Positions 35,926-46,307 are shown, numbered from the stretch's first letter. The stretch: DNA of 51,230 bases from Phycisphaerales bacterium (GCA_009691805.1 SIAK01000017.1:1-51230), one strand, 5' to 3'. Notes: a model not told the origin generated them from the letters alone. Translations and numbers: made by a program.

Positions 35926-36873
35926 TCAATCCGGACGACCGACCATGGCTGTCCGGAGTTTTGCTGAACGAGCACGCGGATTTTCCGCGAGCTCTGCTTC
36001 CGATGCGACCATCGGTTGCTTTCCCTCGAGACGGAAGATGTTCCGCTGCGAGAGTTCGACGAACAGGCGTTTCACCATGCGATCTTCGAGGCTATGAAAC
36101 CCAATCACTGCGGCGCGCGCTCCGAGATTCATCCAGGTGGGCTTGCCTTCATGCGCGCGGATCGCAGCGAGGGCGAGTTGCTCGAGAAACGCACGAAGCG
36201 CACCGAGTTCATCGTTCACTGCGATACGCAAAGCCATGAAGGTTCGCGTCGCTGGATGCATCCTCGAAGTTCGCGCCCTTGAGCCATATGCCTCACGAAC
36301 GAGATCCGCCAGTTGCGTCGTCGATGTGATCGGCGTTCGTGCGCGAGACTCGACAATCTTCGCTGCAATCCGCCGAGAAAATGGCTCTTCGCCGAGTTCA
36401 AAAAGGATGTTCGCGAGATCACGCTCGCTGAGCCGCTCGAGGAACTGTGCTGCGGTCTGCCCCACCGAGCAATTAAGTCGCATGTCGAGCGGCGCATCGT
36501 GGGTGAAGCTCATCCCACGCAGCGGGTCGTCCATCTGATTGGAGGCGAACCCGAGGTCGGCGAGCACGAGGTCCGCGCGAAGCGAGCGTGCTTCAAGTTC
36601 TCGACCGACCGAGCTGAAACTTCCGTGCATCGCAATCGGCTTGATGCCCGACTCGACCTCGACCCTCTCGCTCGCGTAGTCGAGGTTCGCGCGATCGAGA
36701 TCGATGAGCACAACGGTGCCGTTTGGGCCGAGCTGTTTGGCGATTGCTGCCGCATGACCACCGCGACCGGCGGTGCAATCGACAAACACATCACCAAGAT
36801 TGGGTCGAAGTGACTTCAGCACCTGTTCAAGCAGAACAGGGATATGACCAGATGCATCTGTCGTTGTGGTCAC
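35926..36873 (-). CDS. rsmH: 16S rRNA (cytosine1402-N4)-methyltransferase RsmH (MraW)
   Basis: RsmH N4-methylates C1402 of 16S rRNA using SAM. I chose GTG 36873, giving 315 residues beginning TTTTDASGHIPVLLEQVL. This start shares the sequence GTGA with the stop of the WecA-family gene, a sign of translational coupling; the open frame extends 30 codons further up. Motifs include VFVDCTAGRGGHA for SAM binding, LVLADLGFASNQMDDP, GMSFTHDAPLDMRL, the helical insert and HPATRTFMALRIAVNDELGAL. It ends FHSLEDRMVKRLF and a basic tail. The family is normally the first gene of the division cluster. Confidence 0.95.
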   Translation of the reverse strand: MTTTTDASGHIPVLLEQVLKSLRPNLGDVFVDCTAGRGGHAAAIAKQLGPNGTVVLIDLDRANLDYASERVEVESGIKPIAMHGSFSSVGRELEARSLRADLVLADLGFASNQMDDPLRGMSFTHDAPLDMRLNCSVGQTAAQFLERLSERDLANILFELGEEPFSRRIAAKIVESRARTPITSTTQLADLVREAYGSRARTSRMHPATRTFMALRIAVNDELGALRAFLEQLALAAIRAHEGKPTWMNLGARAAVIGFHSLEDRMVKRLFVELSQRNIFRLEGKQPMVASEAELAENPRARSAKLRTAMVGRPD

Positions 36874-38207
36874 GATTCCTGCTGCGGCGAGGAAACTGCC
36901 GCTGCGACAGGTTGATTTGACTCGACAGCAATTTTGGGCTGCGACGCGAAATCCGTTTCCCATCGACTCCGAAGCGCAATCTTCAATGCAAACGCGCCGA
37001 AGCCACCAAAGAGCACGATGATGACGGCGTATACGACGCGAAGTCGAACGACATGATCGATCGCGAGCGCGCCCAACGTCACGCCAAGCAGCGCGAAGGC
37101 GAACGCGACTAAGTAGAGCGTCAAGACGGCAAGCTTCACATTGCCGTTGAATGCACGCTTCAGCAGATGGTGAATGTGATTCGCATCGGGCGCCGACATC
37201 GGCACGCCCGCAAGTTTGCGCCGCACAATCGCAAGCGCAGTGTCCATAATCGGAAGCGCGAAGATGATCAATCCCGCCGCGACGAGGTGCGTGTCACCGC
37301 GTTCGCCAAGCATCAGAATAATAACGACGAAGAGATATCCGATCAGCAAACTTCCGCAGTCGCCCAGAAAGATGATCGCTGGATTGAAATTCCACGGCAA
37401 GAATCCGAGCATGCCTCCAAGCAGCGCGAGGCACAACACGATGCGCGCACCCGCGAGCGATTCGAATGGATCGCCTTCAACTCCTTGCGCTGCCATAAAC
37501 ACGCAGAGCACGAGAAGACCGGTCGCCATGATCGCGCTCGTCCCGGTCAACAATCCATCAAGTCCATCAATGAGATTCGCAGCGTTGCATCCGCCAAGCA
37601 CAAATATCGCGATGAGCGCAGTGCCCGTCCAGTAGTAGACATCACTGCTCGCAACAGCCATGCCGAGCAAGTTGAAGAGTACTGTTTGCGGTTCACCGAA
37701 GATCGGAAAGAGCGCGCCTTCTGCAACACGCGTGCCGACATCTTCAATCGCGAGCGCGGCTGCAGCGACAAGCTGTCCTGCGATTTTCAATCGCGGATCG
37801 CACTTCCAAATGTCATCCGCGAGCCCCGTGAACGTAATTGCGAGAATGCCGATGAGCACTGAGATCGGCACAGGGCCGAGCAAGCCCGCAGGACCATCGA
37901 CGATGAGGTAACTCGAGCCAAGCGCGACCACGATGCCGAGGAAGACGGCGAATCCGCCGAGATACGCGATCGGAAATTTGTGTTCCTTGCGACTCTCGTT
38001 CGGATGATCGATGATGTCGAGTGCGATCGCGCTCTTGCGAACGATGGGTGTCGCAATCAACGTCACGACAAACGCAACGGCAAACACGAGCGCGTATCCA
38101 TTCAGCAATTCGAGCGCGGCATGCGCGCCTGCAGCGAAACTTCCCCCCACGGGAAAGTTTTCGATCGCGGAAGGAACTTGCAATGTGTTTCCTGGAATCA
38201 ACTGCAT
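36870..38207 (-). CDS. WecA/TagO-type undecaprenyl-phosphate sugar-1-phosphate transferase
   Basis: Members of this family move a HexNAc-1-phosphate from UDP-sugar to undecaprenyl phosphate, the first membrane step of polysaccharide or teichoic-type polymers. The 445-residue protein has about ten membrane helices. Motifs include HPNESRKEHKFPIAYLGG, TGLADDIWKCDPRLKIAGQ, AANLIDGLDGLLTG, FLGDCGSLLIGYLF and the histidine motif DANHIHHLLKRAF. That histidine block distinguishes the WecA/TagO group from MraY. It overlaps the epimerase gene by ten bases upstream and shares GTGA with rsmH downstream. The sugar used is not determined. Confidence 0.9.
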   Translation of the reverse strand: MQLIPGNTLQVPSAIENFPVGGSFAAGAHAALELLNGYALVFAVAFVVTLIATPIVRKSAIALDIIDHPNESRKEHKFPIAYLGGFAVFLGIVVALGSSYLIVDGPAGLLGPVPISVLIGILAITFTGLADDIWKCDPRLKIAGQLVAAAALAIEDVGTRVAEGALFPIFGEPQTVLFNLLGMAVASSDVYYWTGTALIAIFVLGGCNAANLIDGLDGLLTGTSAIMATGLLVLCVFMAAQGVEGDPFESLAGARIVLCLALLGGMLGFLPWNFNPAIIFLGDCGSLLIGYLFVVIILMLGERGDTHLVAAGLIIFALPIMDTALAIVRRKLAGVPMSAPDANHIHHLLKRAFNGNVKLAVLTLYLVAFAFALLGVTLGALAIDHVVRLRVVYAVIIVLFGGFGAFALKIALRSRWETDFASQPKIAVESNQPVAAAVSSPQQES

Positions 38208-39226
38208 GATGCGCCTCGCGTGTCAGCAGGCGCGTGCAAACTTGGGCGAAGTTCTGCAGCGAGATCACGAATCGTTTGGTCGAGCGAAATCGTGGGCGCG
38301 AAACCTATCGCCGCTCGCACGCGTGTGAGATCGGGTTGACGCACAAGGAGATCGTCAAATCCGTGCGCAAATGCCTGCGCGTAGGGAACCAAGCGCACGC
38401 CAGAACGCGATCCAAGCACGGCAATCACGCGCTGTGCGAGTTCAAGGATTGAAATCTGCGTGTCGTTGCCAATGTTGAAGACGCGCCCTGCGCACTCTGG
38501 TCGTGCGAGCAATTTCGGAAGTGCAAGCACGACATCGCGTGCGTCGCAGAAACATCGCGACTGCATCCCGTCGCCATGCACTTCAAGATCCATCCCCAGC
38601 AACGCCGCTTGTACGAAGCGAGGCAACACCATGCCGTACTCGCCAACTTGACGCGGACCAACGGTATTGAAGAAACGCACGATGTACGCAGGGAGTGCGT
38701 GTTCGCGGTGATACGCGAGCGCGAGATATTCGTCGATCGCCTTCGACGCTGCGTAGGACCAACGCGTCAATGTTGTTGGACCATAGATCACGTCATCGTC
38801 TTCGCACATCGGTGTGCGAAGACCCTTACCGTAGACCTCACTCGTCGAAGCCATCAGCGTGCGACAGCCGCCACGCGCGGCAAATCGAAGCAGTGCGCTG
38901 GCCTGCTCCACATTCGTTTCGATCGTATGAATCGGTCGTTCCACAACGAGTCGCACGCCCACCGCTGCTGCGAGGTGATAGATCACATCAAAGTTGTGCG
39001 GATCAAGTGCAGGGAGTTGCGCAGAAAGATCGCCTTCGATCAATCGAAAACGTGTCTGCCATTCCGCATGCGCTTCAATGCGCGCAAGATTCGAACGGCG
39101 ACCTGTTGAAAAGTTGTCGATCACTGTCACGGCTGCGCCGAGCGCGAGCAGATGCTCCGCAAGATGAGAGCCAATGAATCCACCGCCGCCGGTGATCAGG
39201 ACTCGCTCTCTAGGTGTGTGCGTCAT
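38198..39226 (-). CDS. NAD-dependent sugar-nucleotide epimerase/dehydratase
   Basis: This 342-residue short-chain dehydrogenase has the NAD-binding GGGGFIGSHLAEHLLALG near residue 12, the acidic VIDNFSTGRRSNLA, the S-x-x-V-Y site STSEVYGKG near 129 and YAASK near 158. The block RFFNTVGPRQVGEYGMVLPR is typical of the UDP-glucose epimerase and decarboxylase subgroup. It likely supplies an activated sugar for the polysaccharide locus around it. The exact substrate cannot be told from sequence. It starts 45 bases after the Wzc-like gene and overlaps the next gene by ten bases. Confidence 0.85.
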   Translation of the reverse strand: MTHTPRERVLITGGGGFIGSHLAEHLLALGAAVTVIDNFSTGRRSNLARIEAHAEWQTRFRLIEGDLSAQLPALDPHNFDVIYHLAAAVGVRLVVERPIHTIETNVEQASALLRFAARGGCRTLMASTSEVYGKGLRTPMCEDDDVIYGPTTLTRWSYAASKAIDEYLALAYHREHALPAYIVRFFNTVGPRQVGEYGMVLPRFVQAALLGMDLEVHGDGMQSRCFCDARDVVLALPKLLARPECAGRVFNIGNDTQISILELAQRVIAVLGSRSGVRLVPYAQAFAHGFDDLLVRQPDLTRVRAAIGFAPTISLDQTIRDLAAELRPSLHAPADTRGASCS

Positions 39227-39271
39227 CGGCAGTACTCACAAAAATCTCTGCGCTCTGGAAACGCGGCGATG

Positions 39272-41458
39272 CTACGCGCCACCGTACTTCGCCATCGTCT
39301 CAAAGTTCTTCCTGAAGTATCCGCCAGCGGTGTTGATCGGACGACTCAACACGACACCAATGACTTGCGCCTTGGTCTCTGTCAGTTGAGCCGCCATGCG
39401 CGCCACAAGCCCGCGCTGCTCTTGGAATGCGCGCGCGACAATGAGTGCGCCACCCACTTGATTCGCGATCGTCGCGCCATCCGCGGCGACGACCGCAGGC
39501 GGAGCATCAACGATCACGATGTCGTACTGCGCCGAAGCTTGCGCGAGGAATGAAGTCATCTGCGGCGTGCCGAGAAGTTCATAGACGCGAGTCTCAGGCG
39601 TACCCGCGCCCACGCAATCCACACCCTCGCCTGCAGATCGAATGATGGAGCCAAAGCCAGCACCGCCCCTGAGGAAGTCGCCGAGTCCAACTGCATCAGG
39701 TTCGAGACCCATCGCTGCGGCAAGATGACTGCGACGGAAGTTCGCGTCGACCACGAGCACCTTGCGCCCTGCAGCCGCGCCACTCTCCGCAAGATTTGTC
39801 ACAAGGCATGTTGTGCCCGCCTCGGGAAGTCCACTCATGCAGAGCAGCGTTTTCAATCCCGCAGCGTCCATCTGTTTGAAGACCTGGCCAGCAATCTGTC
39901 GGCAGCTTTCGGCAAGCACGCTGCGTGGCGATTCGCGCACAACACGCTCGACCTTCTCAGGCGAGAGTGGATCTTCAGAGAGATCGGGCACCATGCCCAA
40001 GAGTCGCAAGTTCGGAATACCTAAGAGATCCGATGCGTAACGCACGCGTTGATCAAGGAACTCACGCAGGAAGATGATTCCTGCGACCGCGCCGAGCGCG
40101 ATGGCCGCGCCGAGTGGAAGCATCAGCTTCCACTTCGGGAACGCGAGAATACGAGGCGTCACCGCAGATTGTGAAATCGTGACGCGACGCGCATCGTCGC
40201 GCGCCTTCAGCTGATCGATGCTACCGATGATCTCGACTTGCTTCGATCGTTGCTCCACAAGCCGCCCGCGTCGATCCTGGAGTTGCTTCACGGAAGAGAG
40301 TGCGGATGCGAACTCCTTCATGCGGGTCTGCTGCGCCGTGAATTCCGTTTGAAACTTGTCCAACAGCGTTGTGTAACTCTCCGATTGATCAGAATACTCC
40401 TTGAAATCTGCGGCGAGATTGCGCTGCAGAATGCGGCGCACGAGCGCGTCACGTTCTTGCACTCCCGCGTTCGCCTCACGGTCGGCACTGATCACGGCAG
40501 GATGATTCTCGCCAAACTTCCGCTTGACAGTCTCCACGGCGACGACCAAGAAATTGACCGACCGATTCATGTCGGCAAGTTGAGGGTCTTGCTCTGCGCT
40601 TCGAATGTCGTCCGCCGATGGCTCGAGCCTTCCGTCCATCTTGTCATGCGTCTGCTGTCGGCGGGTTTCCGAGAGCGTGAGAAAATTCTTCGACTCGTTG
40701 ATCTGACGAGACGTGTCTTCGAGCATCAACAACATGTCGTTGCGATCATCGTTCAACGATGTCATGTTGCGCGACGAAATGAACGTCGCGATCTGAGTGT
40801 CGAGATCATTGAGTTCAGTTTCCATCTGCTCAAGTTGCTTCTTGAACGCGCCACGGTTCTTAACGAATCGCTCCTCTTCGCGTCGACCCTCTTCGGCGGT
40901 GTAGGTCTCTGCGATGCGATTGAGCACGACAGGAACGTCGCCTGCGACATGCGTTGACCAAGAGAGTTCAAAGTACGCGGTACGGCGCTTGTGACCAGCA
41001 CTCAATTCATCTTCGAGATCATCCACAGCATCCGCGACAACGAAACGCCCGTTCTCGTCTCGGTACCCTTGACTCCAGGTCGTTTGCTCGATGTCGCGAT
41101 TCGACACGGCCTTCTCCAGCAATTGCCGCGACAAGATGCGCGCAGCTTCCGTTTGGCCAAGACGTTCAACCGCCTCTTCAGTGCGATCGTCGCGAACAAT
41201 GACGTCGCCGACCTCTTCTGGTGGAGCGCGAAGTTCAAAGAGCACGTTGGCCCAATAGAGCGGATAGACCATCGAGAGGACAACCTGCGCGATTGCTCCG
41301 AGCCCGAGCCCGACAAACAGAGTGATGACAAACGTCCAAAGATGCTGCCTGAGGATGCGTACTGGATCGATGCGAGGCGCAGCGACAGTCGCCTGCGAAT
41401 TCCGCGGGCGGTTCGAAGGTTGTCGTGCATCAGTAGGTCTAGAGGGCGCTGCGGTCAT
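39272..41458 (-). CDS. Wzc/GumC-type chain-length protein with degenerate kinase domain
   Basis: The 728-residue protein has two membrane helices (near residues 39-66 and 442-462), a periplasmic coiled coil between them and a C-terminal ATPase-like domain, the architecture of Wzc-type tyrosine autokinases that control polysaccharide length. The P-loop reads SGLPEAGTTCLV, with Thr549 where the family has the catalytic lysine (G-K-S/T). Walker A' reads VLVVDANFRR, with Asp571 present and the second acid replaced by Asn573. Walker B IVIVDAPPAV with Asp651 is intact. The C-terminus has only two tyrosines (GGYFRKNFETMAKYGGA) instead of the usual cluster. It is probably a structural, non-kinase member; this is inference. 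Confidence 0.88.
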   Translation of the reverse strand: MTAAPSRPTDARQPSNRPRNSQATVAAPRIDPVRILRQHLWTFVITLFVGLGLGAIAQVVLSMVYPLYWANVLFELRAPPEEVGDVIVRDDRTEEAVERLGQTEAARILSRQLLEKAVSNRDIEQTTWSQGYRDENGRFVVADAVDDLEDELSAGHKRRTAYFELSWSTHVAGDVPVVLNRIAETYTAEEGRREEERFVKNRGAFKKQLEQMETELNDLDTQIATFISSRNMTSLNDDRNDMLLMLEDTSRQINESKNFLTLSETRRQQTHDKMDGRLEPSADDIRSAEQDPQLADMNRSVNFLVVAVETVKRKFGENHPAVISADREANAGVQERDALVRRILQRNLAADFKEYSDQSESYTTLLDKFQTEFTAQQTRMKEFASALSSVKQLQDRRGRLVEQRSKQVEIIGSIDQLKARDDARRVTISQSAVTPRILAFPKWKLMLPLGAAIALGAVAGIIFLREFLDQRVRYASDLLGIPNLRLLGMVPDLSEDPLSPEKVERVVRESPRSVLAESCRQIAGQVFKQMDAAGLKTLLCMSGLPEAGTTCLVTNLAESGAAAGRKVLVVDANFRRSHLAAAMGLEPDAVGLGDFLRGGAGFGSIIRSAGEGVDCVGAGTPETRVYELLGTPQMTSFLAQASAQYDIVIVDAPPAVVAADGATIANQVGGALIVARAFQEQRGLVARMAAQLTETKAQVIGVVLSRPINTAGGYFRKNFETMAKYGGA

Positions 41459-41528
41459 ATAGATTCTCGGTCAGTTGCATCGTGCAGAGAAGGCAGTCGC
41501 CTTGAGCGAAGTCTCGATCTATTCACCC

Positions 41529-44500
41529 CTACGAGCCAAGCTTCTTCGCGAATGCATTGATTTCCGCCAAGAGTTCTGGATCGGGGTTGAGTTCTCGCGC
41601 TCGTTGCAACGCGAGTTTCGCATCCGCGGGCTTGCCTTTCAGTTCGTACGCCTGCGCGAGATGCAATGATGCCGATGCGAGTGGCTTGATGCCCGCAGCT
41701 CTGCCAAGAATCGTGATCGCTTCGTCAGGTTCACGTGCTGCAATGAGGAGCACGGCGAGCGTGTCCAGATATTCAACGCGACTCGGTTGCATCTGCACTG
41801 CGCGGCGAGCCGCAGGAAGTCCCTTCTTCGGATCTCCTAAACACTCGTTCATAAGGTACGCATAGTTGTTCAGCACTTGATCCGCATTCGGGGCAAGTTC
41901 GAGTGCCTTCTCAAACATACCAATTGCGCGCCCGCAGTCGCCCTCGCCCTTGCGCATGAAGTAGGCACCACCGAGGCGGTCGTAAAGTTGCGCGAGTATC
42001 ATCGGTGAGTTCGCGAGTTCGGGAGAAGCCACAACCGACTCGATCATTGTGATCCCACGAGCCCTGCTCGATAGATCTAGCAGTGCGAACTCGGAGAGGA
42101 ACGCATCATCCCACGGCGACTTCGTTCCGCCAGCCGCTTCCGTCACGAGTGCTTCGAGTGCTGGAAGTTCTGCTGGCGCGAATGTTGTGCGCAACGCGCC
42201 ATGCCAAGCTTCAAGCGGTTGCGGATTTCCAGCAATTGCCTGCGAGAATGCCGATGCGCGAGATTCGCGCAGATAGCGAAGTGCTTCGGAGCGATCGTCT
42301 TCTTTGAGTAGCGCGAGACCAACCATGCCCTGCAACGCAGGACTGGATCGAATGAGTTCCGCGCGACCACGCGCAAGCGCAAGGACGCCCTTCGGATCCT
42401 TGGCGCGCAACATCGACTCCGCTGCCTGCACGAAGACATTGATGTCATTGCCATGTTCCGCAGCGCGCATGAATGATGCCGCGGCCGCTGCGTACTCGCC
42501 GCGCGAAGCGAGCAGATTGCCGAGTGCGATATGCCAAGGGGCATACGCAGGGATGATCGCAATGCCTTCGCGAAGCGCCGACTCAGCCTTCGCCATTTGC
42601 CCCGCCTCCAGGCAGAGGCGAGCATATCGCTCGCGTGCTTCCGTCGACATCGGAGCAATCTTGAGGAAGCGTTCAAGCTCCATCACCGCACCTAGGGTGT
42701 CACCGCGCGCAAGGAGCACTTCACTCCGCACCGCGCAGGCGATGAAGTACGCGGCGCCAAGTTGCACTGCTCGATCCGCGGATGCAAGTGCTTCGTCCGC
42801 GCGCGCACGATCATCCGTCAATTCGAAAAGCTTGCGCTTCAACTGCGCATCCTGCGCAAACGCCGCTGGATTGCCCGGCGCGAGTTCCTTGCCCCGCGCA
42901 AAGAACGGAAGACCCTTTTCATACGTCACCTTCGCGCCTGCGATGTCTCCCGCGTTGCGCTTTTGATCGCCATCGGCCATCTCAATCATGCCGCCAAGAA
43001 TTTCCGTGCTCACATCAGCCTTGCCACCGAGCTTGACTGCGCTCTCGCACGCTGTTCGCGCGCGCGCAATCTCATTGACGCGCAGTGCTGTTTCGGAGCA
43101 TCGAACCCAGTTCATGCGGGAAGGCTGCGCCTGCGCAACGCTTTCGAAAAGTGGAAGCGCCCGCGCAGCATCGCGCTCGGTCAAGAGCGCGATGCCTGCA
43201 GCGAGTGTTGCATTGCGCGTGGATGGATCATCCCGACGAATGATCTCCGCGACTGTCGCGTCAACCAGAGCGAGGTTGCGGTTCTTGTAGGCGTCCTGCA
43301 GTTTCAGAAGCAGTGCGTGCCAGCTGCCATTTGGACCAGCCGCTGCAATGCAGTTGTCGATCACGATCGTCGCCTTGCCCGCCATGCCGACGTTGCGCAG
43401 ATACGTCGAGTGCGCTGCTGCAACTTGTGCGTTCGTGGGATTCTTCGCCGACAGATCCGTCAGGATCGCCAGCGCCTCATCGCGCCACGCACCGCGTTGC
43501 TCGTCTATGCGTTGCGTCTGTTCGGCGACAGTCATTTCGCGCCACCTCAGCTCGGAGAACATCATCTTGCCGGATTCATCAAGAATGTCTTCTCGATCAG
43601 GAGTCCCGCTCGCGAGCAACACGACATACGCGACGGTGTTTTCGAGATCTTCGGGGCTGGCTGTGAAACGCGTCGCGCGCATGCGCCGAGCGAGTGCAGG
43701 ATTGCCCTGCGTTGATTCAAGGCCTAACCACATGTCGGCAATCTGACTATCTTCGCCAGCGGTGCGGCGGATCTCACGCAGCACTTGCAACGCGCGCACA
43801 CTATTGCCGCTTCGAAGCCATGCCTCCGCGAGCACGCGTGCCGTCGTCACATCGGTTGGTCGTCGCTTGTACGACTCTTCATACGCGAGGATCGCGCCTT
43901 CGATGTCGCCCATTTCTTGTCGCGCGACACCAAGCGCGCGATAAATCGTCGAAGCATCAACGCCGCTCGCGATCGCGTCGTCGAGCACCTGCATCGCTCC
44001 ACGCGTGTCGCCACGCATGAGAAGCATGCGAGCTTGCATGATCGGGATTTGTGTTGCGTCTCGACCGCCCTGCTTGGCGAGCTCCAAGAGTGCCGCAATC
44101 GACGCTTCGTCATTCGCTCGAAGCGCGTCTTGAAACTGCACTTCGATCAGGACAGGATTGAACGGATCCGCCGCGATCGCAGTCGCCTTTGCCGCAGGCA
44201 AGGCCGCTTCGAGCTGTTTCGCCATATCAACCGAAGCCGCTGCACTCGGGAGCGCGAGCAATGTTTCGTTGCGCGCACGATCCGTCACGTACTTCGATTC
44301 CTGTCGCAGTCGCGTGTAAAAACCCACGGCGCGCTCGATGGGATCCTTCGTCGATTCATCCACGAGCACGCGCACGCGCTCAACGGGATCTTCAGACGAG
44401 GTAAATGCTTGAATGCGAATCAGCACGGAATCGCCAGGGAATTGCACAAGGAGTCCGCCGATCTCCGCGAGCGCCTTCTCTTTGGGCCCTTCATTCGAAC

Positions 44501-46307
44501 TAATCGTCGCGAGCATGCGAACGAGTCGCACATCGTCTGGCACATCCTTCAGAATTGCATTGATCTTCCCGCGCGCGGCGGCGTAATTCTTCGCCGTCAC
44601 AAGTTCCTGCACTTCGCGTGCAAGAAGGAAGATCGGATCCTTCGCGCCGACCTTCGTGATATCGGTGTCGTTGTAGTTGCGCGCAGCGATCACCAACAGC
44701 TTCATCTCAGGGTCATCGGGGTATGACGACAGCACGGCCTCCGCGGCCCTGATCGCATCGTCTGCGCGCGAATTCTCCAGCGAGAGCTGGGCGTACACGC
44801 GCAAGAACGTGACGTTGCCCGGAGAGGAATCAAGTCCTCGACTGATGAGATACAACGCCTGCCCGCGCTCTCCAATCTCGCGATTCGCGACCGCTGCGAG
44901 CAGCACGAGTTCCATCTCTTCGCGCGAGAGCGGCTGGCCAGTTCCAACTCCACGATCTGTCGACTTCATCACTTCGCTCAACTTGGCAAGCGCGCCGAGG
45001 AAGTCTTTCTTCGCGAACGCAAGCTTGCCATCGACACGTGTCAACGGCAAGGGATTCACCTTGACATCCACCTCAGCCTCGAGCAATTTTCGAGTCTCTT
45101 CGCAGTGCACGATCGCCGCCGCACGCGCGGTTGGATCCGTGGTGGCGTTGATCGCGTCGTAGGCGATATCAAACAGCAGCGAAGCCGCTGCCGTTCGGGT
45201 GTCCTCAAACGTCACGGAACCCAAGCTGGTTGTGGGTCGCTTTCCATCGAGCAGCAATCGCGCTTGTTGCTCTGCGGTCGGTCCATCTGATTGACGCAAG
45301 AGCATCGCGTACATCTGTCGAACGTTCATGTCGCTCGGGAATCGCTCAAGCCATGCTTCAAGCACGTCAAGAGCGATGGGAGTCCCGCCTTTTTGGCTCA
45401 AAATCACGCCGAGGACATCCTCCAACTCCGAACGCGACGTCGCTTGTGCTGCGAGGACTGCCAACCCCGAGAGCTCGACAAGCGCATCCGACACTGTTCC
45501 GCCAGACGCACGAAGCGTCGATGCCGCGAGTCGTGTTTGCAAGGAACCAGGTGAGGCTGCGAGCAATTGGTCGAACGCTGCCTGCGCGAGTGCAAGTGAC
45601 TCCCCCGCTTCACGCGGACGAGATCCAACAGATGCAATGCGCGCGACGTTCGCGTGAAGTCGCGCCAACATGGAGAGCGCTTCTGCTCGATCCGCCTCAG
45701 ATTGCGTCGCCGCCGCCGCTGCCGCAGTCAAGTCCGCCACGGTCGAAGCGCGTTCATCCGGACTCATCCCCCCCGCGCGACGAAATCCCGAAAGACCGCG
45801 ATGGAACTGCGCGATCGCAAGGAGTGGCGAGCCATCGTTGAGCCCGCCCAACATTTCATCTGCAGTGTCGCCGACAGATTTCCACACACTCGCAGCATCA
45901 CCGAGTGCAGCCTGTTCTTCGAGCTCTTCAAGAAATTCTGCCCACGCTGCAGGATCGTCGCGCTTGAGACGCGCTTCCGATGCAATCACCGCAACAAGTT
46001 GAGAATATCGCTCGCGTGCTTCGCTCGCGGTGGGCGAGACATACACGCGCAGCGCACGCTCGTACTTCTCCAGATACTCCAAGTTCGTAGACTTCTTGCG
46101 CACCGCGCGGCCGTACTGGTCAATCGCTTTCTTGAAATCCTTCGCAGCAAACGCGGCGTCACCCGCATTGATATTGCGCGACGGACCAATCCTCTCGAGA
46201 TAAATGAGCCCGACCCCACTCACCGCTGCAACACCGATCAGCACAAGCAGGATGCGCTTGTTCAGTTTCTTCTTAGACGCTGTTTTCTTAGTGGGTGAGT
46301 TTGCCAT
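41529..46307 (-). CDS. Giant membrane-anchored TPR protein
   Basis: I chose ATG 46307, giving 1592 residues. A Lys-rich N-terminus is followed by one membrane helix (ILLVLIGVAAVSGVGLIYLE), so the rest is probably periplasmic. TPR-like pairs run through the whole length, from NAGDAAFAAKDFKKAIDQYGRA near residue 48 to SLHLAQAYELKGKPADAKLALQR near the end. Such long TPR proteins accompany exosortase/EPS loci and may organise the export machinery; that is inference from context. It lies 46 bases after the EpsI gene and 70 bases before the Wzc-like gene. Confidence 0.8.
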   Translation of the reverse strand: MANSPTKKTASKKKLNKRILLVLIGVAAVSGVGLIYLERIGPSRNINAGDAAFAAKDFKKAIDQYGRAVRKKSTNLEYLEKYERALRVYVSPTASEARERYSQLVAVIASEARLKRDDPAAWAEFLEELEEQAALGDAASVWKSVGDTADEMLGGLNDGSPLLAIAQFHRGLSGFRRAGGMSPDERASTVADLTAAAAAATQSEADRAEALSMLARLHANVARIASVGSRPREAGESLALAQAAFDQLLAASPGSLQTRLAASTLRASGGTVSDALVELSGLAVLAAQATSRSELEDVLGVILSQKGGTPIALDVLEAWLERFPSDMNVRQMYAMLLRQSDGPTAEQQARLLLDGKRPTTSLGSVTFEDTRTAAASLLFDIAYDAINATTDPTARAAAIVHCEETRKLLEAEVDVKVNPLPLTRVDGKLAFAKKDFLGALAKLSEVMKSTDRGVGTGQPLSREEMELVLLAAVANREIGERGQALYLISRGLDSSPGNVTFLRVYAQLSLENSRADDAIRAAEAVLSSYPDDPEMKLLVIAARNYNDTDITKVGAKDPIFLLAREVQELVTAKNYAAARGKINAILKDVPDDVRLVRMLATISSNEGPKEKALAEIGGLLVQFPGDSVLIRIQAFTSSEDPVERVRVLVDESTKDPIERAVGFYTRLRQESKYVTDRARNETLLALPSAAASVDMAKQLEAALPAAKATAIAADPFNPVLIEVQFQDALRANDEASIAALLELAKQGGRDATQIPIMQARMLLMRGDTRGAMQVLDDAIASGVDASTIYRALGVARQEMGDIEGAILAYEESYKRRPTDVTTARVLAEAWLRSGNSVRALQVLREIRRTAGEDSQIADMWLGLESTQGNPALARRMRATRFTASPEDLENTVAYVVLLASGTPDREDILDESGKMMFSELRWREMTVAEQTQRIDEQRGAWRDEALAILTDLSAKNPTNAQVAAAHSTYLRNVGMAGKATIVIDNCIAAAGPNGSWHALLLKLQDAYKNRNLALVDATVAEIIRRDDPSTRNATLAAGIALLTERDAARALPLFESVAQAQPSRMNWVRCSETALRVNEIARARTACESAVKLGGKADVSTEILGGMIEMADGDQKRNAGDIAGAKVTYEKGLPFFARGKELAPGNPAAFAQDAQLKRKLFELTDDRARADEALASADRAVQLGAAYFIACAVRSEVLLARGDTLGAVMELERFLKIAPMSTEARERYARLCLEAGQMAKAESALREGIAIIPAYAPWHIALGNLLASRGEYAAAAASFMRAAEHGNDINVFVQAAESMLRAKDPKGVLALARGRAELIRSSPALQGMVGLALLKEDDRSEALRYLRESRASAFSQAIAGNPQPLEAWHGALRTTFAPAELPALEALVTEAAGGTKSPWDDAFLSEFALLDLSSRARGITMIESVVASPELANSPMILAQLYDRLGGAYFMRKGEGDCGRAIGMFEKALELAPNADQVLNNYAYLMNECLGDPKKGLPAARRAVQMQPSRVEYLDTLAVLLIAAREPDEAITILGRAAGIKPLASASLHLAQAYELKGKPADAKLALQRARELNPDPELLAEINAFAKKLGS

